DNA of 9,704 nt from the NCBI GenBank assembly GCA_025937035.1, contig JAICSG010000090.1, positions 1 to 9,704 of the forward strand, read 5' to 3'. The DNA is from Thermoanaerobaculia bacterium. GTDB lineage: Bacteria; Acidobacteriota; Thermoanaerobaculia; Multivoradales; UBA5704. The position numbers and the translations under genes were made by a program. The notes beneath the pieces were generated by a model. It ran no database searches. It was given only the letters and a program-made list of their open reading frames with translations, and was not told the origin of the DNA. Numbering within the stretch: position 1 is the first letter of the stretch; the number at the start of each line of letters is the position of its first letter. This document shows positions 5,490 to 9,704 of this stretch, piece by piece.

Positions 5490-8141
5490 TCACTCCCGGA
5501 TCACCGTGATCGGGTCCACCCGCGCCGCCCGGCGGACGGGCACCAGCAGGGCGGCCGTGGCGCAGGCGAGGAGCGTCAGGAGGGCGGCGCCCAGCGCCAC
5601 GGGGTCGAAAGGGGGCACGCCGAAGAGGAGGTTGCGCAGCAGGCGGGCGACCACCACCACGCCGACCGCGCCGGCCGCCAGGCCGGCGGCCATCCAGGCG
5701 GCGCCCCCCCGCAGCACCAGGCCGGCGACGGCCCCGCGGGTCGAGCCGAGGACGATCCGCAGGCCCAGCTCCCGCTCCCGCGCCGCCACCAGGCTGGTGA
5801 ACAGGGCGTAGACCCCCACCGACGCCAGCAGCAGCGCCAGCGCGCCGAACGCCGTCATCAGCAGCACCGGGAGGCGCCGTCCAGCCATCCCCTCGGCGAG
5901 ATAGGCGCGCAGGGTCTCCGCCTTGCGGATCGGGATCTCCGGATCGATCGCCGCCAGCTCGCGCCGGAAGGCGGGGACGAGGGCGAGCGGATCGCCCTTC
6001 GTCCGCAGCAGGAAGTTGTTGCCCCACGGCTCCTGCCGGATCGACGCGTACGACATCGGCTCCGGCTCCGGCAGGGCGGGATCGTTGCGCACGTCCCCCA
6101 CCACGCCGACCACCACCGACCACGGGGACTCGAAGTCCGGGCCCAGCCGGACGCGCGCGCCGACCGCCTGGCTGGGTCCGCCCGGCCAATACTTCTTCGC
6201 CATGCTCTCGCTGATCACGATCGCCTTCGGCGCGCCCGGCCGGTCCTCGGGCCCGAACGCGCGCCCGCGCAGCAGCGGGATGCCGAGGGTGCGGAAGTAG
6301 TCGTCCGAGACGTCCACGTAGCGGATGAACGGCTGCCCGGCCCCCTCCGGCCAGGTCACCCCCTGGATCGCAAGCCCATTGCGGTCCATCAGAAGGCCGG
6401 GGAGCTGGCTCACCTGCGCCACGCTGACCACGCCAGGGAGGGAGCGCAGGCGCTGGTTGAGCTCGTCGTACAAGTGAATGAGAGCCTCTTCTTTATCGTA
6501 TTTGTGCGACGTGAGCTGGACGTCCACCGCCAACACGCCGTCCGGGTCGAAGCCGACCGGCGCGGTGGCCATGGCCCACAGGCTGCGGGCCATCAACCCC
6601 GCCCCGGCGAGAAGGCTGACGCAGAGGGCGATCTGCCCCGCCACCAGGGCTCCCCGCAGGCGCCGTGTCCGCCGGCTCTCGCTCATCGCCCGCGTCCCCT
6701 CGCGCAACGTCCCCTGGGGGCTCGCGCGGCCGGCGGACAGGGCCGGCGCCAGACCGAACACGGTGCCGGTCGCCAGCGCGAGCAGGAAGGTCACGAGCAC
6801 CGCGCCGCGGTCGAGCGAGAGCACCGCGTAGTCCGGCAACGCCGGCAGCTCCAGCCGCCGGAGGACGATCAGCCCGAGCGACGCGAGCAGGAGGCCCACC
6901 ATCCCGCCGGCCACGGCCAGCAGCACGCTCTCGGTGAGGAGCTGGCGGACCAGGCGGCCCCGCCGGGCGCCGAGCGCCACCCGCACGGCGAATTCCTGGC
7001 GGCGGGAGAGCGTCCGCGACAGCAGCGCCGCGGCCAGGTTCGCGCAGGTGATCAGGAGCACCAGGCCGGCGCTCGCCATCAGCAGGATCAGCGGCGTCCG
7101 CGTGTCGCCAGCCATCGACTCGCGCAACGACACCACCGAGGCCGAGAAGCCGGCGTCCGAGTCCGGATACTGGCGCGCCATCTGGGCGGCGATGGCCACG
7201 ACATCGCGCTGCGCCCCCTCGACAGTGGCCCCGGGCGCCAGTCGGCCCACCACGCCGAGCCAGTGCCGGCGCCGCGCGCGGGTCGGGTCGCGCAGTGTCG
7301 CTCCCAGATCGAGCGGGAGATAAAGGTCGGCCTCTCCCATCGGCCCGACGAAGCCGCGCGGCAGCACGCCGACCACCTGCCAGGGCCTGCTGTTGAGGCG
7401 CAGCGTCCTGCCGATCACCCGCGGATCGCCATTGAGCTCCCGCTGCCAGGCGGCGTAGCTCAGCATCAACACCCGGGAGCCGGTGTTGCCGTCGGCCTCC
7501 GTCAGCGTCCGCCCGAGCCGGGCGGGCACGCCGAGCGTCTCGAAAAAGCCGGGCCCCACCAGCGTGAGCTTCAAGATCCGCGGTCCCGACTCACTGCTGT
7601 ACGCGGTGTCCTGCACGCCCTGGAAGAAGGCGGCGAGGCGGGTGAATGACCGCTGCATGCGGACGACGTCCATCACCAGGCCGGCGCTCATCCCCGACCG
7701 CTCCAGAGTGCCGTCGAGCTGGCGGCTGTACACGCGCGCGAGCCGGTCCGCCTCCTTGTAGGGCAGCGCGTTGAGCAGCACCGACTTCACCACCCCGAAG
7801 ACGGCGGCGTTGGCGCCGATGCCGAGGGCCAGGGTGAGCACCGCCAGCAGGGTGAACAGCGGCGTGCGCAGGGCGGAGCGCACCCCGTAGCGGACGTCCT
7901 GGACGAGATCCTCCAGGGGGCGGCTGCGGTACTCGTCCCGCGCCTCCTCCTTGATGCGCTCGGTGCCGCCGAAGCGGACGAGCGCCGCGCGGCGGGCCTC
8001 CTCCGGGCTCATGCCGAGGCGGAGGTTCTTCTCGGTCTGCATGTCGATGTGGAACCGGATCTCCTCGTCCATCTCCGGCTCCGCCGTCCGCTGCCGCAGC
8101 GTGCCGGAGAGCTTCTTCGCCTCGTCCCTCAGGATTCCCAT
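5490..8141 (-). CDS. ADOP-family ABC transporter permease (MacB/FtsX type, duplicated)
   Basis: An 883-residue permease. The N-terminal prefix (about 24-70: MDEEIRFHIDMQTEKNLRLG, then EEARRAALVRFGG) is the hallmark of acidobacterial-type duplicated orphan permeases. The first transmembrane segment is at about 95-120 (LTLALGIGANAAVFGVV), followed by a MacB-like periplasmic domain. A first FtsX block follows (LLMASAGLVLLITCANLAAA, then RRQEFAVRVALGARRGRLVRQ). After a charged linker the layout repeats: a membrane segment (RGALVAGQIALCVSLLAG), a second periplasmic domain, and a C-terminal FtsX block ending RRAARVDPITVIRE. It is full length with no frameshift. No ATPase gene is adjacent, as the name orphan implies, so the energising partner must lie elsewhere. 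The start is supported by AGGAG 9 nt upstream of the ATG, overlapping the padR stop region (12-nt gap). Such permeases are thought to export peptides, lipids or drugs, or to act in mechanotransmission; the substrate is unknown. Confidence 0.93.
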   Translation of the reverse strand: MGILRDEAKKLSGTLRQRTAEPEMDEEIRFHIDMQTEKNLRLGMSPEEARRAALVRFGGTERIKEEARDEYRSRPLEDLVQDVRYGVRSALRTPLFTLLAVLTLALGIGANAAVFGVVKSVLLNALPYKEADRLARVYSRQLDGTLERSGMSAGLVMDVVRMQRSFTRLAAFFQGVQDTAYSSESGPRILKLTLVGPGFFETLGVPARLGRTLTEADGNTGSRVLMLSYAAWQRELNGDPRVIGRTLRLNSRPWQVVGVLPRGFVGPMGEADLYLPLDLGATLRDPTRARRRHWLGVVGRLAPGATVEGAQRDVVAIAAQMARQYPDSDAGFSASVVSLRESMAGDTRTPLILLMASAGLVLLITCANLAAALLSRTLSRRQEFAVRVALGARRGRLVRQLLTESVLLAVAGGMVGLLLASLGLIVLRRLELPALPDYAVLSLDRGAVLVTFLLALATGTVFGLAPALSAGRASPQGTLREGTRAMSESRRTRRLRGALVAGQIALCVSLLAGAGLMARSLWAMATAPVGFDPDGVLAVDVQLTSHKYDKEEALIHLYDELNQRLRSLPGVVSVAQVSQLPGLLMDRNGLAIQGVTWPEGAGQPFIRYVDVSDDYFRTLGIPLLRGRAFGPEDRPGAPKAIVISESMAKKYWPGGPSQAVGARVRLGPDFESPWSVVVGVVGDVRNDPALPEPEPMSYASIRQEPWGNNFLLRTKGDPLALVPAFRRELAAIDPEIPIRKAETLRAYLAEGMAGRRLPVLLMTAFGALALLLASVGVYALFTSLVAARERELGLRIVLGSTRGAVAGLVLRGGAAWMAAGLAAGAVGVVVVARLLRNLLFGVPPFDPVALGAALLTLLACATAALLVPVRRAARVDPITVIRE

Positions 8142-8153
8142 GGCGTCCGGCTC

Positions 8154-8495
8154 CTAGGTGTTGGATATCCGCATCACGAGGTTGACGGCCGCCGAGAGCC
8201 GCTCCCAACTCTCCTGCTCGGCCGCGAGCTGCCGGCGTCCGGCCTCGGTAAGCTCGTAGTAGCGGGCCCGCCGGTTGTTCTCGGTGGTCCGCCAGGACGA
8301 GGTGATCCACCCCTGGCGTTGCAGGCGGTAGAGGGCGGGATAGAGCGATCCCTGGTTGACCTGCAGCACCTGCTGGGACCACTGCTCGATGCGCTCCGTG
8401 ATCCCCCAGCCGTGCATGGGCTCGAGCTGCAGCGCCTTGAGCACGAGCATGTCGAGCGTCCCCTGGAGGAGATCGCCCTTGGTCTTGTCGGTCAT
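8154..8495 (-). CDS. PadR family transcriptional regulator
   Basis: A 113-residue PadR-type winged-helix repressor of the small subclass that pairs with ADOP permeases. Visible features are LLQGTLDMLVLKALQLEPMHGWGI (split here as 9-20 and 21-32), the recognition region QVNQGSLYPALYRLQRQGWI (45-64), the wing with ENNRRARYYELTEAGRRQL (about 72-90), and a short C-terminal dimer helix (AAEQESWERLSAAVN). The start at 8495 fits the family's usual MTDKTKxDLLQGTLDML opening; upstream lies GAGAGGAA inside the palindrome at 8501-8525. It is the first gene of a two-gene operon with the permease. PadR proteins typically repress their own promoter and adjacent transporters until a ligand binds, and the paired palindromes at this promoter fit that. 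Confidence 0.95.
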   Translation of the reverse strand: MTDKTKGDLLQGTLDMLVLKALQLEPMHGWGITERIEQWSQQVLQVNQGSLYPALYRLQRQGWITSSWRTTENNRRARYYELTEAGRRQLAAEQESWERLSAAVNLVMRISNT

Positions 8496-8500
8496 GCGTG

Positions 8501-8525
8501 GTTCCTCTCGATCATCGAGAGGAAC
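8501..8525. promoter_or_regulatory. Perfect 25-bp palindrome, candidate PadR operator
   Basis: Arms GTTCCTCTCGAT (8501-8512) and ATCGAGAGGAAC (8514-8525) are exact complements around one central C at 8513. The site begins at the -10 box and covers the expected transcription start (near 8517) down to 6 bp before the padR ATG. Because transcription should start inside it, an RNA hairpin is less likely than a DNA operator. Confidence 0.75.
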
Positions 8526-8552
8526 GGTAGGGCGGCTTCTCTAGATTGTCAA
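8524..8552 (-). promoter_or_regulatory. padR-permease operon promoter
   Basis: On the minus strand a perfect TTGACA (8552-8547), a 17-nt spacer and TACCGT (8529-8524) form a sigma70-like promoter with a weak -10. The -35 lies inside the degenerate operator copy and the -10 touches the 25-bp palindrome, so a bound repressor would block both elements. Confidence 0.65.
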
Positions 8553-8556
8553 GAGG
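8538..8556. promoter_or_regulatory. Degenerate second copy of the candidate PadR operator over the -35 box
   Basis: On the minus strand CCTCTTGACAATCTAGAGA matches 14 of 19 bases of the central part of the 25-bp palindrome (CCTCTCGATGATCGAGAGG). Its own dyad symmetry is imperfect (6 of 9 pairs). Its centre at 8547 lies 34 bp from the centre at 8513, close to three helical turns, so two dimers could bind the same face. Confidence 0.5.
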
Positions 8557-8576
8557 AAGGAGCCATATCCGCGGCC

Positions 8577-8930
8577 GAAGCGTGAGAATCGGCTTCCAAA
8601 GCGTGAGAAATGGTTTCAGAAGCCTCAGATTCGCGGTTGGGTGTGGAAGCTTCCAGGACAGAAGCCTCAGATCCAGGTCCGAAACCGGTGATTCCGGTCC
8701 GGAAGCCTGAGATTCGACTTCAGAAGCCCGAGATTCCCTGTTGGAAGCGCGAGATCTGACCCAGAAGCTCCAGATTCTCTTCTGGAAGCTCTGGATTCGA
8801 CTTCAGAAGCCGCGGATTTCGGGTCAGGGGCCGCGATTCCGACCCGGAAGCCTGAGATTCGACTCCAGAAACCCGAGATTCTTTGTCAGAAGCTCGGGAT
8901 TCTCCGCCGGAGCCCGCCTGGCCAGGTCGA
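8577..8930. repeat. Degenerate 21-bp tandem repeat array, about 16-17 units, non-coding
   Basis: This fills the stretch between padR and the LOR gene. Consensus unit on the plus strand: GAAGCCYGAGATTC plus seven variable bases, often ending CA or CG. Well-preserved units begin at 8619, 8661, 8702, 8723, 8764, 8785, 8806, 8847, 8868 and 8889. Those at 8702 and 8847 differ by a single base (CGACTTCA versus CGACTCCA at the end). The unit at 8640-8660 is scrambled and contains the palindrome TGGAAGCTTCCA. Three units (8661, 8744, 8827) are 20 bp long, exactly every fourth unit, giving an 83-bp higher-order spacing. These one-base losses shift the frame, and no start with a ribosome site precedes the array, so I read it as non-coding. 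There are no unique spacers, so it is not CRISPR. The function is unknown. Confidence 0.85.
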
Positions 8931-8934
8931 TCTC

Positions 8935-9438
8935 TCAGCTCTCGCCGTGCCCCTCGTCCGGATCGTGGGCCATCTCGTCGATGGCCACCGCGAGCGCCAG
9001 GATGAGGCCGTCGTCCTCCCCCGGAGAGGTCTCGATCCCGTAGGTGTCCCGGATGGTAAACCAGTGCTTGGAGATGCGGGCCACGGTCTGGGAGCCGCGC
9101 CGGATCTCGTACTCGTGGTCGAGGATGTTCCCCTGGGCCACCAGGTCCTCTCCCCCCTCCACGTCGACGTTGAATTTGTCGCGGAAGGGGGAGATCCAGG
9201 CCTTGCGGATGGTCGCGAGGGTGTCCCCCCCGCGCAGGATCTTCATGCTGTCGCGCAGGGCCAGCTTCTTCTCGCGGATGGTCGCCACCTCGTTCCCCTG
9301 CCGGTCCTCGATCACGAAGGTCTCGCGGATGCGCAGGACCTTGCCATCCACCTTGTAGACCGGCTCCCCCCGTTCGTCCTCGATCGTGTAGTCCTCGCCG
9401 ATCGAGAGCAGCCGCTGCCGCATCTTGTAGCGCGCCAT
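8935..9438 (-). CDS. LURP-one-related (LOR) family protein
   Basis: A 167-residue cytoplasmic protein of the LOR/tubby-like beta-barrel family, related to Bacillus YxjI, plant LURP1 and phospholipid scramblases. The barrel is visible as a run of short strands with recurring hairpins: YKMRQRLLSIGEDYTIEDE (4-22), PVYKVDGKVLRIRETFVIED (26-45), NEVATIREKKLALRDSMKI (49-67) and ATIRKAWISPFRDKFNVDV (75-93). The C-terminal signature is WFTIRDTYGIETSPGEDD (126-143), followed by the buried helix GLILALAVAIDEM (144-156). The open frame extends upstream to 9516, but ATG 9438 is the start because GGGAGG lies 7 nt before it and MARYKMRQ is the usual family opening. No catalytic residues are known; membrane-lipid binding is a family inference. 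It follows the amidohydrolase stop by 46 nt and is probably co-transcribed with it. Confidence 0.9.
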   Translation of the reverse strand: MARYKMRQRLLSIGEDYTIEDERGEPVYKVDGKVLRIRETFVIEDRQGNEVATIREKKLALRDSMKILRGGDTLATIRKAWISPFRDKFNVDVEGGEDLVAQGNILDHEYEIRRGSQTVARISKHWFTIRDTYGIETSPGEDDGLILALAVAIDEMAHDPDEGHGES

Positions 9439-9484
9439 ATCCGATCCTCCCGGGGAGGGAGCCCATGCAAATCCATGACCCGGC

Positions 9485-9704
9485 TCAGCGGAAGTACGGC
9501 GCCACGTTCCCCGCAATGGTCCGGAATTCGTCGTCCGTGAGCGGCACCGTGGTGCGGAAGATCAGCCAGCTCTGGCGCGGCATCGGAGGCCCGAGGTCGG
9601 TGCCGAACAGGACGCGGTGGAGCCCGACCTGCCGGATGCGCTTGGCGAAGGTCCGCAGGGTCTCGGCGGACTGCTGGTCGGCCACGGTCGCCACGTCGAA
9701 GTAA
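9485..9704 (-). CDS. Amidohydrolase family protein (TIM-barrel metal-dependent hydrolase), C-terminal part
   Basis: Partial: 72 residues before a TGA at 9487-9485, with the 5' part beyond the right edge. The frame is open to the edge (YFDVATVADQQ...), so the internal GTG at 9694 is not taken as the start. The segment shows two late strands of the amidohydrolase-2 barrel: YFDVATV, then HRVLFGTDLG with the conserved metal or catalytic Asp of the FGTD motif. It ends with the family's usual helix, LTDDEFRTIAGNVAPYF. Members hydrolyse or decarboxylate small organic substrates; the substrate cannot be told from this fragment. It lies upstream of the LOR gene on the same strand. Confidence 0.82.
   Translation of the reverse strand, partial: YFDVATVADQQSAETLRTFAKRIRQVGLHRVLFGTDLGPPMPRQSWLIFRTTVPLTDDEFRTIAGNVAPYFR

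Noticed and set aside
6474..7649. Plus-strand open frame of 391 codons inside the permease gene
   Set aside because: Its translation is dominated by His, Gln, Arg and Ala with no domain, and it is antisense to well-conserved permease sequence.
8501..8525. RNA hairpin hiding the padR ribosome site
   Set aside because: The predicted transcription start falls within the palindrome, so the full stem would not be in the RNA, and the loop would be a single base. A DNA operator explains it better. A start further upstream would reopen the idea.
8577..8930. CRISPR array
   Set aside because: Units abut at a constant 21 bp with gradual divergence and no unique spacers of normal length, and no cas genes are near.
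8720..9466. Minus-strand frame of 248 codons that would encode heptad repeats from the 21-bp array
   Set aside because: It overlaps the LOR gene in a different frame with a Gly/Arg-rich composition. The 20-bp units in the array disrupt any constant frame, so a repeat protein is unlikely.
9439..9516. Upstream start of the LOR gene at 9516
   Set aside because: The added 26 residues have no family similarity and run into the amidohydrolase gene, while ATG 9438 has a well-spaced GGGAGG and the usual MARYKMRQ opening.

Overview
This GC-rich, gene-dense bacterial window has no RNA genes, insertion sequences or CRISPR array. The organism is probably an uncultured member of a soil or environmental phylum with an Acidobacteriota-like accessory style. 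The main clue is a PadR-family repressor next to a large fused MacB/FtsX-type permease of the 'acidobacterial duplicated orphan permease' (ADOP) class, a pairing also found in Gemmatimonadota and neighbouring phyla. The phylum cannot be settled from this sequence alone.

Layout. (1) Positions 1-2601, minus strand: a compact operon for polyhydroxyalkanoate (PHA) granules, phaR - phasin - phasin - patatin-like hydrolase. Genes overlap or lie a few bases apart, and the last gene runs off the left edge. (2) Positions 2602-2803: a divergent control region with a sigma70-like promoter on each strand and several inverted repeats built on a TGCCGC half-site. One 17-bp palindrome lies in the spacer of the phaR promoter and is a good candidate for PhaR autoregulation. 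(3) Positions 2804-3985, plus: a multi-pass membrane protein of unknown function coupled to a small winged-helix regulator. (4) Positions 4083-5483, plus: an exported serine hydrolase of the class C beta-lactamase fold with an extra N-terminal domain. (5) Positions 5490-8495, minus: the padR-ADOP permease operon, whose promoter carries a perfect 25-bp palindrome and a degenerate second copy over the -35 box. (6) Positions about 8577-8930: a non-coding array of about 16 degenerate 21-bp tandem units. (7) Positions 8935-9704, minus: a LURP-one-related (LOR) protein preceded by the C-terminal end of an amidohydrolase that runs off the right edge.

How the genes work together. Region 1 forms one functional module: PhaR senses PHA and represses, the phasins coat the granule, and the patatin-like protein is a probable granule- or membrane-associated lipase/esterase. 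No PHA synthase (phaC) or other biosynthetic gene lies in the window. The padR-permease pair is a second module of a regulator and its target. The most unusual non-coding structures are the 21-bp array and the paired PadR-type operators.
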